Assembly: GCA_958299035.1 (NCBI GenBank)
Contig: CATQJL010000305.1
Location: forward strand, 75,980,792-76,044,791
Length of the DNA stretch: 64,000 nt
Reading direction: 5' to 3'
Origin: Cylicocyclus nassatus
Taxonomy: Eukaryota > Nematoda > Chromadorea > Rhabditida > Strongylidae
The notes below the pieces were generated by a model that was given only the letters and a program-made list of their open reading frames with translations, had not been told where the DNA came from and did not search any database. Shown one piece after another: positions 35,665 to 47,149 of the stretch. Within the stretch, counting starts at the first letter, position 1; each line of letters opens with the position of its first letter. The translations under genes were made by a program, and so were the position numbers.

Positions 35665-38600
35665 TTACTGTACAGAAGCTAGCTCAGCACTTTTCTTCAT
35701 TATCTGAAAAGTGGCTTGCATAGATACATAGGTGTGCGCGAGACGGGAGTCAGGGGTGCTTACGGGAGTATGCATACGGTCGTCAACGTATTGAGTCACG
35801 ATGGATATGTGGAGTTCAAAACAAGATAATAAAAAGTAGGTGGGTATATCCCACGAATGAACGGGTATACCAAATTGGCACAAAAGCTGATCTACCACTT
35901 TCATAAAACTACGATTTACTCTCAGAATGGCATTGAACAGAATGCTACTCAAGGCATATCAACGCTGTCAAGCATGTGAATGATCCAACCTACCTCCAAT
36001 AGTCTCGCAGCTGCCTCCTCAATCTTTGCATTATTACGCCGAACGTACAACTTCGCATCGTTTGACATTTGTGCAAGTCTTCAAAATAAACTCTTTAGTG
36101 CTCGGAAAATAAATTAGCTAGATAACAAGCTTACTTCTTCGGGTTTATCTCATCAAGTCCATAGGGATATGTCATGTATGGATTCAACCTAAGAAAAATT
36201 CTCTTCAAAACGTAAAACATAGGGAAAACACGCGTTTTACCTATAATAAACATCTTCATCGAGGAGATCATGCATACACATATGTACAGCTTCTGTATTG
36301 GTCGCGCTATCCACAATTCTGTTAAACTTTTGCAGAGAACTCAAACTGGCTGGTTTTGCAGCTTCTTCCTCTCTTTCGAAGTCCATAACCTAAACATGGT
36401 TACATTACTATCTAGAGAATCGCCAACACTTGAGTGTAAATTGAAATTGATGATGTCGCAAACCATAAGAAAAAACCCAGCAAAGTGAGCGAGAACAGTT
36501 TGCATACAAAAAGTCAAGATTTATCATGGTAATGGACTAAGGCTTACTAACTGATCCTTTTGAAATACGGAGATCATTTAGCCACGTTAAGAGCAATTTT
36601 GGAACTTTCTGTGCACATACCGTTCGCCCATTGCCAACTGACACTACACAGTGGAAGCGTTCTTGAGGCCAAAGCAGTTTCGCCTCATGTACTCCAATCG
36701 CAGTAGGATTATTAGCAATAACCTAAAACACCGGCTTTCAGCATATATGTTCATATAATCAAATTCCTGAAAAACGTACACCACCATCTTGCAACAGAAA
36801 ATTTCCAAGTGCAACTTCTTCGAAATATAGCGGTGCAGCCGCAGACGCCTAAAAGGTGGCAATACCTCTCGGGCTTGAAAAAAGAAAGATATAAGACGAA
36901 AAATAATGAAAATGAAGTGAAGGTATACGCAAATTTGCTACCTGTATAGCCTGCCACACTTCATAAGCGGTGCTGCCTACGTAATGCGAATCCCTACCCG
37001 CTGGAGGTTCGTAATTTCGGAATACATACGGCTGAAAGTGGCACAGTGAGCTACAGCCCCAATTATTACTCAATACATCAATCCCAAACCTGCAAGACGG
37101 GCGAATTCACTACGGAGGCAATTATAGCAAGTCGAGGGACACAGGTTTTGCTTGTTCCAATTAAAGGTAAGCCTTCGCCAATAACCTGAAACTCAGGAAT
37201 AACAGTAAGCCAGTAACACAAGGTTAGATACTTACCTCTTTCAGTAATTTAACCCACTTCTTAGTGTCATAGTAAGAGTGACTGAAGACGATACCACTTA
37301 CGCCAGTTAGCCTGTTCTGCGAGAAAAGTCTGCAAGAAACGCTAATTACACTCCAATTCAAGGAATACTCCATTTTATGTAAAGCTAAAGCAAAAAAATG
37401 ATTAAAAAAAGAAAAAATTTTTAAAACAAATAAAGATTCTTCGGAAAATGCTGTATAGAAACCACATTATAAATCTAAAAATCTGAAAGATACCTTCTAG
37501 ATACATCCAAGTAAACTTCGCGACATTCGTCGATTGTGAAACCTTTCGCAACTAGTAAACTAGCAATTATACTGCCTGTACTCACTCCGATGACGTAGTC
37601 AAACAGCTCACAAATCTAAAAATTAAGAATAATGAATCGAATCTTTTCACAAAAATGAACTGGATTCACAGCAGGAGACCAACAAAAGATAACTGACCTT
37701 TTTACCCGAAATTCTCTCCAGCTCCTGCAACACTTCGAGAGCCATCATACCCCGCGTGCCTCCACCATCTATGCTCAACAGGTTCACACCTGTAAGGAAC
37801 CAATATTAAAGTAGCGATGACAAGATATTATGTACGCAATATTGCAATGTTTCAAAATCTTATATATAAAGCTGAATGTCTGTTTGTATGTCTGTCTATC
37901 TGTCTGTCTGTCTGTCTGTACGTATGTTCCGAATAGAAAATTCCATTCTGAACCGATCCGGACCAAACTTGGCACACATACACTACGGGCCCCAGCGGGT
38001 GTCATAGGCTACTTTTCGTCATCGATCGATAACGAAAAGTGGACTGTGACACCCGCCGGGGCCCGTAGTGTATGTGTGCCAAGTTTGGTCCGGATCGGTT
38101 CAGAAATGGAATTTTCTATTTGGAACATACGGCGGAGCCGGGTAAGCCAGCTAGTCTCCTATAAACCCTCTTACGCAAATATATTCGCAAAATATATGCT
38201 AAATTATAATTTAGCATAGGGGTACCCCCCCCCCCCCACCTAGAGATGAGTCAGCCTGATAAGACCCTTGAGAACGCGCATTCTGCTTATTTTAGTAGCG
38301 GAATTACCTTAGAAACTGTCAGAAAGGGCCTGCGCAAATAAATCGACCTAAAAAACTCGATACAGGTAACCGCCTCAAACTTATCTGACAAGATTTAGAG
38401 TGTTATAATGGCAAGAAGAACTTTTTGTGGGTGGACCTTGACCGAAGACGTACTTATCTGCGCCAAAAAAGACAGATGTGCTAAATTTCAGGATATTTGT
38501 AAATGCACTCATCTGTAAGCAGGACTTCTTGGGGGAAAAAAGGACATATACGCCAGGTTTCGAGACATTTTCGTTGAATTGGACGTCACAATAAGAACAC

Positions 38601-39818
38601 GCTTGCGTCTCTATCCCACGCCGGTGGTCATAGACAACAGAGTTCGTCTAGAGCAGTAGTACATGGATCGATGGTGTGTTATGGTACATAAACTCTTAAC
38701 GTAAACTAGGGTTGTCATCCCGTTGAACAACAACAGCACGTGCTCGACGGTGTTTGAAAGTAGTATGAGCTTTCGGATTTGCGGCCAATACATTAGACAT
38801 ACCGACACACTCAAGAAAGGCAAGTGGAGAAAAACTGATGGGTGAGGAAGTGAAAGAAAGATAAAATCATATAATAACGATCAAACACTATTTAGCGAAG
38901 TAGTGTGTCGCAGACCAAACACTATTTAGCGAAGTAGGTGTGTCGCATTTGCCCAAGTTATACATCAAACCGCAGTATGAAACAGACATTTGCGAAAACA
39001 TAGCTCACCCCTGCTTTTTACTGGTGGTTGGCATCCGCAAAGGGTGAGACACTGCCTGGCTTCGGCTCGAAGTTCTGCAGCGGTGTATTCGGAAGTGACA
39101 ATTTTTAGAAGATTGGCAATGAGATAAGGGTCCTGAAATCAGTATTTTATATGATGAAATAGGAAACACCAAAAAATGATTGAATATGCAAACCACTAAG
39201 CAAAAAATAAATGTAGAAATAACTCCAAAAATCCAAGGAAACAACTCCGAACAAGTCACCTGAGCAGCAATGATCCTAGTTGGCGGAAATGCTATTATGT
39301 GCGAGCTAAGCTCTTGAATCCGAAGAAGCCTAGAACTTGAAGCCTCAGCGAGCAATATTTTTTGAACTAATGCTCTAGTTTTGTTGGTAACTTCAGTCCT
39401 TGATATCCGCTTTTTGAAGGTGTGCTTCGAGAATCTAGAAGAAAAGGCTCAAACTCTTAACGAAACGAAAACGAATAGTGCTCACTTTGCTTTGACGGGT
39501 ACACCAACTATAGTGGTTTCCGTTACCTTCGTTTCCGATGGTCCACTCTGTTCTGAAGTCAAGCCGAGTGCCGATGTCGCTGCAGAGGTCTTAAAAATAG
39601 ATTTTATTTAAGTCGTGAATGCGAACTTGCATTTTTTTGACCTTAGCGAGAACAGTGTTAATGGCTCCGGATAAATAGCTGAGGTAGCTGGATGAAGCAT
39701 TTGGATCACTTGGTGGCCCCATATGTGTAGGGACACCTCCCAGTGAAGCAGCAGATGTTGATATGTACCGCTGAGCGGTGGGACAGATTCGAAGCCCCAA
39801 GACTCCTCGTGGGACCAT
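35665..39818 (-). CDS. Patatin-like calcium-independent phospholipase A2 (PNPLA8/iPLA2-gamma type)
   Basis: Fifteen exons join in phase to about 523 aa: 39818-39642, 39589-39486, 39434-39260, 39132-39009, 37789-37698, 37615-37494, 37329-37236, 37185-37090, 37031-36942, 36848-36780, 36722-36621, 36389-36241, 36188-36135, 36078-35994, 35703-35665. The patatin fold is intact: oxyanion loop DGGGTRG (from residue 201), nucleophile elbow GVSTG (Ser236), and ASAAAPLYFEEVALG leading to DGG (Asp379), then NNPTAIGVHEAKLLWP as in iPLA2-gamma. Such enzymes hydrolyse fatty acids from membrane phospholipids without calcium. The N-terminus (MVPRGVLGLRICPTAQRY) is Arg-containing and acid-free, like a mitochondrial presequence. 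The ATG directly follows ACTTTTTCAG, a likely trans-splice site. Intron 1 is only 52 nt; intron 4 (1.2 kb) holds a Helitron. The last 12 codons are less certain: reading past exon 14 gives an alternative stop near 35949. Confidence 0.92.
37858..38154 (+). mobile_element. Non-autonomous Helitron in a phospholipase intron
   Basis: Begins TCTTATATATAAAGCTGAATG after an A and ends ...GGCGGAGCCGGGTAAGCCAG-CTAG before a T. The 5' TC, 3' CTAG, A/T insertion site and the short GC hairpin (CGGC/GCCG) close to the 3' end are the Helitron signature. No duplication flanks it, as expected. Inside are a (GTCT)n tract (about 37885-37919) and two ~75-bp inverted arms containing AACCGATCCGGACCAAAC, whose mirrored order makes a large hairpin. 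No Rep/helicase is encoded. It lies in intron 4, sense strand opposite to the gene. Confidence 0.82.
38882..38947. repeat. Two-copy tandem repeat, ~32 bp
   Basis: The unit CAAACACTATTTAGCGAAGT followed by AG(G)TGTGTCGCA occurs twice with a 3-bp spacer. It lies in intron 4 of the phospholipase gene. Confidence 0.85.
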
Positions 39819-41090
39819 CTGAAAAAGTAATAGAGCTGGGAGTTTAGTGGAGTGCGCGTAACCAAATCACGAGAGATCGAAAAACTTCAATACTGCTAAT
39901 TCAGAGATAACGGGAGCAACTATTCCGGCAAATTCAGACTGGACCCTTCCAAAATGAGCTGTGAATAATCAAAATGAATTTTTTCTTGAAAGTCCAGCCC
40001 AAACAGAGCAATCCCGAAAGTTTATGCCCTTCTATGCGCCTTATCTGAAAAATTTCGCACTGCAAGCATTTAATTTCTGCACTTTGAAGGTTTCCAGCAT
40101 GTTTCAAAATGATAAGTCAGATAAGCAAGAAAAGTGAAAGCACAAATAATCAAAACTCTGACCGCACCTCGGCCACTCAAGAGATAGGTGAAGTAAAAAT
40201 GAAATAGACTTCCGAGTCAGCATTTTTTCAGCTGTTCGGGAATGAACGAGGATGCAATGTCTGTAATGCATAAGCGACGAGGGGCGCGACGTTGCAGACA
40301 TCACGCCACTCGCAAGGACAGCTGATCTTTCCGTGACGCTCCGCGACACAAAGATCAGAATATGTCAATGTCGTGATTTCGATCTCACGAAATAGAGGAA
40401 TAACGGATTCGCACCATATCAAAAAATGAAGATAAAGCCTCCCAGAAGAACCCATACTTTCCATCGAGCAAATGACCACGCACGTCTGCGAGTTTTTCCC
40501 GCATCAAAGACCATTTTTTGCCAGACACAACTTCGTATAGACTCTGTTCTGATCTTGCACTGCTAACGATAGTCTGGTGGATTCACGCGAAACTCGCAGT
40601 GACGGGAATAAGAAAAAAGAAAGAGCTGGGAGAATGAAACCAAAATTTTTCAAAGACTACGGTTATAAAAAGTGCGAACTAGCGCATATCATCGTTACAC
40701 ACTACACCGTTAAGACATTTTCATTTTATCAAAAGTTGACTTTTCTAGTGGGAACCGCGAAAGATTGAACGGCAATCAATCGAACGTGGACGAAACGAAT
40801 GTTTTTATGAGGGCCTTAAAACTAAGAAACAGGTTTTTTTCATTCCCCATGGTTTTTCCGGAACATGTTTGAGTTATGAAGAAGATAAAAAGCCAAAAAG
40901 GTCATTTGCCTCGAGTCGCCTCGTGTCATTTATGCCTCATCATGTGAATCTGCACACTATGGAGAATCGATAACTCCTTTACTTCTGACTCAATCAAACA
41001 TTTTCTAGCGTAACAAACTGCACAACTGTAACTTCTGACTGATACATTTCCAAACAAATCAAGTAAAAACTAGAAAACAAGGAGAAAACA
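39819..41090. other. Upstream region of the phospholipase gene
   Basis: Presumed promoter side of the minus-strand gene. Two minus-strand frames (40228-40479 and 40104-40349) are open but overlap in different frames and lack motifs. No defined element seen. Confidence 0.35.
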
Positions 41091-41092
41091 CG

Positions 41093-41215
41093 GGAAATGC
41101 GCTGGGTTCTAACCTTATATCGTCAAGTAGGGCGCGTTGTGTGCAATACGCATAAGTTGCAAATGCGACTTATGCGACTTACTCGACGATACCTGGGCGT
41201 CGCTACGGGCTTTTA
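41093..41215. repeat. Short interspersed repeat (GAAATGCGCTGGGTTC), copy 1
   Basis: Begins GAAATGCGCTGGGTTC, has an internal palindrome ATCGTCAAGTAG...CTACTCGACGAT, then ACCTGGGCGTCGCTACGGGCTT. A second copy at about 42409-42725 is split by an insertion, and a partial copy (CCGTCAAGTAGAGCGCATGG) lies near 41919. Nature unknown. Confidence 0.7.
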
Positions 41216-41229
41216 AATATAACCTCATC

Positions 41230-42408
41230 AGATGAGACGCAGAGGAACAGTGTGGAAATGCATTCTAACCAAACTCGTACTTAAAGTTACTCGCTCGTAC
41301 CAGACGTTTTCGTGATATGCCTAAAACTTATATGTTTGGAACAGGGCTGTCCCAGAAAGTCCTTTCGAGGGGGGGGGGACAAATTTTTCAAATGAAGCTC
41401 ATTTTTGTTAGCCACGCACTCCAAAAAAATGTTCCCTCATGGCTCGTTTCGCCGCTGGTATGGTATAAAGCAAAGAACTCGTTCAATTTATCAGTGGAGA
41501 TGTTTATCATGTTTTGCACTGCCATAGTAAACATCCAAAGATGCAATTGTCACTCAAAACAAAGTGTACGATAGCGCTACATCTGAGTGAGTTACAATGC
41601 ATCGCCATTCGTTTCTCATAGTCTGCGTTTAACCACCACAACCGAATTCACCGAGTTTTGAAAGAAAGTCTAAAAGCGATGTCTAATAACAATCGCAACC
41701 ACGATTTCTAAGCTAAATGTAACGTTGAGTCATTTGTAACCTTTAGGTGAACTTGCATACAATGCGCGGCAGCCGATAACACCCCTTACTCGATTCCCTG
41801 AATGATCTTTTGAGCGTGAAAACTGTAGGGGTTTCCACTAATTGATAAGTATACAATCAATCGAAATAGACAAGGAAACAAGGAGTGACCACAGCAAATG
41901 AACATACTAATCTTACCAGCCGTCAAGTAGAGCGCATGGTGTGCATTAGGCACATGAAATGAGGGAAAAACCTAGAACCACGCTAAACGGAACTGAGGAA
42001 GAACAATTCCAAACTTGTTTGTATCTACAATGGGCCTCACTCGGGTCTCCTAGTCTCAGAATCGGCAACAAACGAAAAAAATACATGAAAGAAAGACTAG
42101 AACGCTGAAACCGCAGTGCAGCAATGGCTGTGGGCCTTGGCTATGTAATCTGTACTTGTAACGTCATTTAATGCTCCAGACATCGTCGTGCACAAGCAAT
42201 CAACAAAATCCGTCCATCAGCACATGAACTACTGGTGTGAGTACTCCACAGCGTAAACAAAGGTGCATTTTAGAATAGATCGACATATGTTGACCATAGA
42301 GCCATACTCTTTTCCAGCAGTTTACATAAACTGGCCCCAAAATTCTGAATTTTACTCGGCGGTGGATCCCTATTCACAATGCATCCCATATCAAAAAATA
42401 CTGGAAAG
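41230..42408. other. Intergenic, no gene seen
   Basis: Contains a partial copy of the short interspersed repeat near 41919 and a G run near 41351-41359. The 85-codon frame 41317-41574 is unrecognised. Confidence 0.4.
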
Positions 42409-42491
42409 GAAATGCGCTGGGTTCCATATCGTCAAGTAGGGCGCGTGTGTGCATACGCAGAAGTCGCAAATGACTTGACGATACCTGGGTG

Positions 42492-42695
42492 GGGTGTAGG
42501 GCGTTAGGCGACAAACCCAATTTTTTGGACCCCAAAGAACTCCCCGTGCAGAACGTCTCCTCCGCCAAAAACAGGGGGGTGGGGGTCGGGGCCGATACAT
42601 TACCCGACGCCAATGAAAAAATGGTGCATAGTTTTGAGTTACAGGATTTACGTTGCTTGCGGTTTGCACGTTTTGTCGCCTAACGCTTGCCCTCC
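42492..42695. mobile_element. Mutator-like MITE with 9-bp target duplication
   Basis: Inverted ends share GCGTTAGGCGACAAA (left near 42501, mirrored near 42674) and the element is bordered by ACCTGGGTG on both sides (42483-42491, 42696-42704). The uninterrupted copy of the host repeat at 41093-41215 serves as the empty site: it reads ACCTGGGCGTC with no insertion. A 9-bp duplication fits Mutator-like transposons. 204 bp, non-coding. Confidence 0.8.
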
Positions 42696-43164
42696 ACCTG
42701 GGTGTCATTACGGGCTTCTAGATATAATATTGCATTGCCATTCTCTCTTACAAGTATGGAGATTTTCCAAAATACATTTCAACAAGTTGAGAAGTCCTCT
42801 ACTGCTTGAAGGAAATAGTAGTGAATTGAAATATCGCACCAGGCTGCGATCAGAAAACGTAGCAGAGGAACCCTAAATGCATTCGTTTGTTAGACAAAGC
42901 CTGATCTTTTAGTCAATTCTGTTTTTTTGATGATTCCTGGTACTTTCAGCCCTAATTTGGTTCCAAATCACTAAGCAAAAGCAGATTAGGCTCTCCCTTT
43001 TTTATTTTGTCGCGATTCTCTGAGATATAATTTTCCTTGCTTATCCATCACTGATCCATAATAAGTATAGGATTTTGGAGAAGAGACTATGCTCTGCACA
43101 CTTCTCTGGTTTGAACTTGATACCATGCTTGGTGTATATTCACGGTCGAAAACTCCGCTCAACT

Positions 43165-45006
43165 CAGAGGTGCGATAGGGGGAGCCGGGTCCCCCAAAAG
43201 TGAAGGTGGTTTCAGCTACCACTGGCCGGCCAAAAGTGAAGGTGGTAGTGTCGGACACTCACCTCCCAAAAACGTCGACGGGGGGGGGGGGGGGAGGTGC
43301 GGGGGGAGGATAGAATGGACGAACGGAGCTATCTTTCTAGGTCTAACGTCGACCCAACGGCCCTCTTTAGGGCCACAGATACGATGAATATTAAAAATAT
43401 CTATAAATTTTATTTATAAAAATTTAAAATAGACGTGTTTAGTAAATGGTGTATTTGGAAGTAGAAGTTTGTTGGACTGTACGGATTTTATTAAGCAAAT
43501 TTTGTTATAACGTACAGCGAAGAAAGTAGATCGATCCAGGCAGTAACGGCCGAGAATCAGAATTTTGAATATTTAAATAGTGAAAAATCATGCGAAATTT
43601 CCACTGTTATAAATCTGTTGTTTGAAGATGTCAGCAGTTGCGACTTCATAGGTTTTGAAGAGTAGATGTTGCTCTATCAGCTAGTGAAGGAATCGGGTCG
43701 ATTTAAGAGATAGTCGTTGAAAACCAGAGTTCTAAAACTTTACGCCATTTTTGCGTGTTTTTTGACTGTTGAGAGTTAAACTCTTATAAATCTTGAATGT
43801 GGAAGTGTATGATGTTGCGACTTCATAGGTTTTATAGAGTAAGGTTTGCCCTATCAGAATATGTCTTGTCCGTTCCGATCCATTGAAACACCTCCGAGAT
43901 CCAGAGTCATGAAAAAGCAGGTAAAAAAGAGCTTTTTGAACTTCAACAGCTCATAACTTCTTCAGGATTGCACGAATCATGTTGCGACTTCATAGGTTAG
44001 ATTCTTCTCGTCAAGAGCTTTCAGATAATATATAATATGTGGGGGTTTCGCGCCTCTTACGGCATATGCCCGGGGGGGAGACTTTTTAGGCCAAAGTCTC
44101 CCCCGGCAGCCTCCAGCCAATACATTAAAATGGGCGAGGGGGAGACTTTGGCCTAAAAAGTCTCCCCCCCCCCCCCCGGTCATAATTCGCAGGAGGCTCT
44201 AAACCCCCACATATTATATATCATCTGAAAGCCCTTGATGAGAGGAATCTAACCTATGAAGTCGCAACATGATTCATGCAGTTCTGAAGAAGTTATGAGC
44301 TGTTGAAGTTCAAAAAGCTCTTTTTTACCTGCTTTTTCATGACTCTGGATCTCGGAGGTGTTTCAATGGATCGGAACGGACAAGACATATTCTGATAAGG
44401 CAAACCTTACTCTATAAAACCTATGAAGTCGCAACATCATACACTTCCACATTCAATATTTATAAGAGTTTAACTCTCAACAGTCAAAAAACACGCAAAA
44501 ATGGCGTAAAGTTTTAGAACTCTGGTTTTCAACGACTATCTCTTAAATCGACCCGATTCCTTCACTAGCTGATAGAGCAACATCTACTCTTCAAAACCTA
44601 TGAAGTCGCAACTGCTGACATCTTCAAACAACAGATTTATAACAGTGAAAATTTCGCATGATTTTTCACTATTTAAATATTCAAAATTCTGGTTCTCCGC
44701 CGTTACTGCCTGGATCGACCTACTTCCTTCGCTATACGTTATAACATAATTTGCTTAATAAAATCCGTACAGTTTTGCTAAGCTTTACTTCCAAATACAC
44801 CATTTACTAAAAACCTTTATTTTAAATATATATGCCGCCGTATACATAAATATATGCTTTCAATAATCTTTTTTGCGTTTGTTTTGCTTATTTTCCTTCT
44901 TTGTCGTCCAGCGAAAAATTTTTTATTCCAAAAGTGAAGGTGGTCACCCCGTACCAGCTCAAAAGTGAAGGTAGGGGGAGACTTGGCTCCCCCTATCGCA
45001 CCTCTG
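43165..45006. mobile_element. Palindromic non-autonomous hAT element, TSD GCTCAACT
   Basis: Perfect terminal inverted repeat CAGAGGTGCGATAGGGGGAG(CC) bordered by a perfect 8-bp duplication GCTCAACT (43157-43164, 45007-45014). AAAAGTGAAGGTGG motifs occur twice near each end in the same orientation; they match the inverse of the CCCCCTTCACC motif of the 28525-33781 element. The interior (about 43380-44820) is a large inverted repeat, each arm holding three copies of GTTGCGACTTCATAGGTT (43637, 43814, 43981; mirrored 44251, 44418, 44595). No protein is encoded. G and C runs interrupt the arms near 43280 and 44163. Confidence 0.92.
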
Positions 45007-45189
45007 GCTCAACTGCTGCGTCGATAAATCTGCTGTTATCATTCGTTGTTGAAACGGTAAAAAGGAGACCGTTCTGAATCATATTCATTTTACAAGTTGT
45101 CTTGTTAGTCTTGTTAGTCTAATCTCCAGTCTCGCGCAGTAGAAGTTCAAAAAAAATTATAGATTTTACCTGTGAGATGTTTTTAGTGA

Positions 45190-45885
45190 GGGATAGTACT
45201 TTTTCCGCCTCCAGCAGTTTCATCGGTACGTTGTTGCTAACCTCTAGCGCAAGTGATAGAAATATATGCGATTACGCTTCAGTTTGACAATGATGTACTT
45301 TTTCTGTCTTGTCCTTTCTGCCACAAAGTCTTTCATTCTGATGTTTTGCATTTTCTGGAACACTTGAGCTGTTTTCCCTTTGATAAAGAGGTCGCTAAAT
45401 AGAAAGTAAACAAAGGGAAAGACGGTAAGTTACCAGAATTGCTTTCCGTATTCAGTATCAGCTTAGTAGACAGAGCTCTGCCCGTGAGCCCGTGGGAGAC
45501 ACGACTCTCGCCGAATTAGTACTACAAGTAGCATCTTACAAGCAAAAAACTAATGCTTTTTCTGCAAGCACGGCATAGAAAGTGATGCAGAAGTGTTTCC
45601 TTAGTTTCCGATACGGACTGGTAAGGTAGAAATGTCTTGTTTAATTTTCGGCATTGCAGAAACTTCATTGAATATCACTAATTATTTTTTCCGCTCAGTA
45701 AGACTTACGACAATTTCAGCCTTCAGGTCTTTTTCCTTTAGTTTTATATTGTTTGCAACAATCATTCGAACTTCTCTATTTCCTTAATGACTGATCATCT
45801 ACTCTTTCTCACTAATTTTTTTTTCCTGAGTAAGGACGTTGAGGGAGTCTACTGTGGTCGTCGAAGTTGCCATGTCGCGAAAATT
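45190..45885 (-). CDS. Candidate multi-exon gene of short charged helical exons
   Basis: Several minus-strand stretches look like exons. Near 45865-45885 an ATG opens MATSTTTVDSLNVL; about 45710-45770 reads IVANNIKLKEKDLKAEIV before GTAAGT; about 45285-45410 reads CDLFIKGKTAQVFQKMQN then MKDFVAERTRQKKYIIVKLK after a TTTCTATTTAG acceptor; and about 45172-45235 reads VPMKLLEAEKVLSLTKNISQ before GTAAAA. The composition is that of a helical or coiled-coil protein. Phases between the pieces were not all reconciled, so the exon structure is tentative. Family not recognised. It lies immediately beside the palindromic hAT element. Confidence 0.3.
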
Positions 45886-46269
45886 GGATTCCATTCAGTA
45901 AGTATACTCACGGGCAGTGAGATCGTTTCCGCGCATGTAAATACAAAATACATAATAGAAATCTTCATTTGTTTGAATAACAGCTCACTAAAGAATAGGA
46001 ATCACTGGAGTCTATCTAACTATGACAGGCATTGTAGAGGCTCATGCTGGATTGAACTAGCTAGACACAGGCTCTGTTCTGGGTCGATGAGTTGCTAATG
46101 TACTGATGCTACCTATAGTTTTTTGTATCATGTCATATTACAATTAACATTTTGCAAAGCTTATACTGCGGTAGGTTTTTTTTTGTGGAAATGAAAAGAT
46201 TATTCATTGAAAATTACACGAACGTCTTCAAAACTTATTGAGTTTACGTTTTTGCTGAGGTGTTATTAA

Positions 46270-46676
46270 AGGCAGTGTCTCAGCAAAATTTAGTTGCTGA
46301 GATTTTTGCATTTTGCAAGCCTGTCGGACCCTGTCTAGCACTGTATGGGCTTAGAATCGCACAAAGTTCCCAAAAACCCCGTTTTCTGGAAGCCCCGCGG
46401 AAGCAACGTGGACGAGTTGTACCTTCCAAATTCAGGCTCAGCCACAGTGACAGCAACAGAGAGGAGGTGGATGCCAAGTGGAGGGACATGTTCAAACGCG
46501 TAAGGGGGGAGGAGTCGTCCGCGCGTACCAAGTCGCTTTCCGCGTACCACTTTGAGCGAATTTTTCTCAGCGTGGAGGGGGTCTTGAGTGGGACTTGTTG
46601 CAATGGGCTATTTAGAGGTCCCTATAATAGAATATGTGAAGATCCGCGCGATCTCAACTTTGGTGAGACACTGCCT
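46270..46676. mobile_element. TTAA-flanked MITE, copy A
   Basis: Starts AGGCAGTGTCTCAGC and ends with the inverse GAGACACTGCCT; TTAA at 46266-46269 and 46677-46680. Arms are inverted copies with a GC-rich centre. The 161-codon frame 46260-46745 runs through this element into the next and is repeat-derived. The right TTAA is shared with copy B. Confidence 0.82.
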
Positions 46677-46680
46677 TTAA

Positions 46681-47083
46681 AGGCAGTGGCTCGGCAAATC
46701 TCAACCCAGTCAAATTTCGCTTACCTGGGTTATTCAATACGCTGATCCCGAAAATCCACTTCTGCGAGCTTGAAAACGGCGAAAACGAGCATTTTTCAAT
46801 GCCCTTTCCTTCGGAATTGGAGGAGTGGCGCAAGGCTGATGATGCTGGATCGTTCCGGACCCAATGGTTAGAGCGTTGCGGCGGGCAGCCTTCAGTGGTG
46901 AGGAGGAAATTGCCAACTCGTCCGGAAGCGTGCAAGATTGGCCTGCGCGTGTAAGTTTGAGAGCCATTCTCTCGGCAGGGAAGGCATGCTGTGCAACCGG
47001 GATTGCACTGTTTTCATACTTGGGCGATAAGGAACCTATCGCAATAAGATCCTGAGTTGTTGAGTTTTGCCGATCCACTGCCT
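46681..47083. mobile_element. TTAA-flanked MITE, copy B
   Basis: Starts AGGCAGTGGCTCGGC, ends GCCGATCCACTGCCT, TTAA at 46677-46680 and 47084-47087. It abuts copy A with only one TTAA between them, meaning one of them inserted into the target duplication of the other. Confidence 0.8.
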
Positions 47084-47149
47084 TTAAGGGAAAGACAGTT
47101 GAAAAAACAATTCAACAAGGTTTATTTTCCCTCTGCGCGTTCTATAACC

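Noticed and set aside
37830..38219. 129-codon plus-strand reading frame
   Set aside because: It lies over the Helitron with its (GTCT)n tract and inverted arms, inside a phospholipase intron; repeated peptide blocks come from the arms.
46260..46745. 161-codon plus-strand reading frame
   Set aside because: It runs through TTAA element A and into B; palindromic GC-rich repeat DNA gives open frames on both strands.
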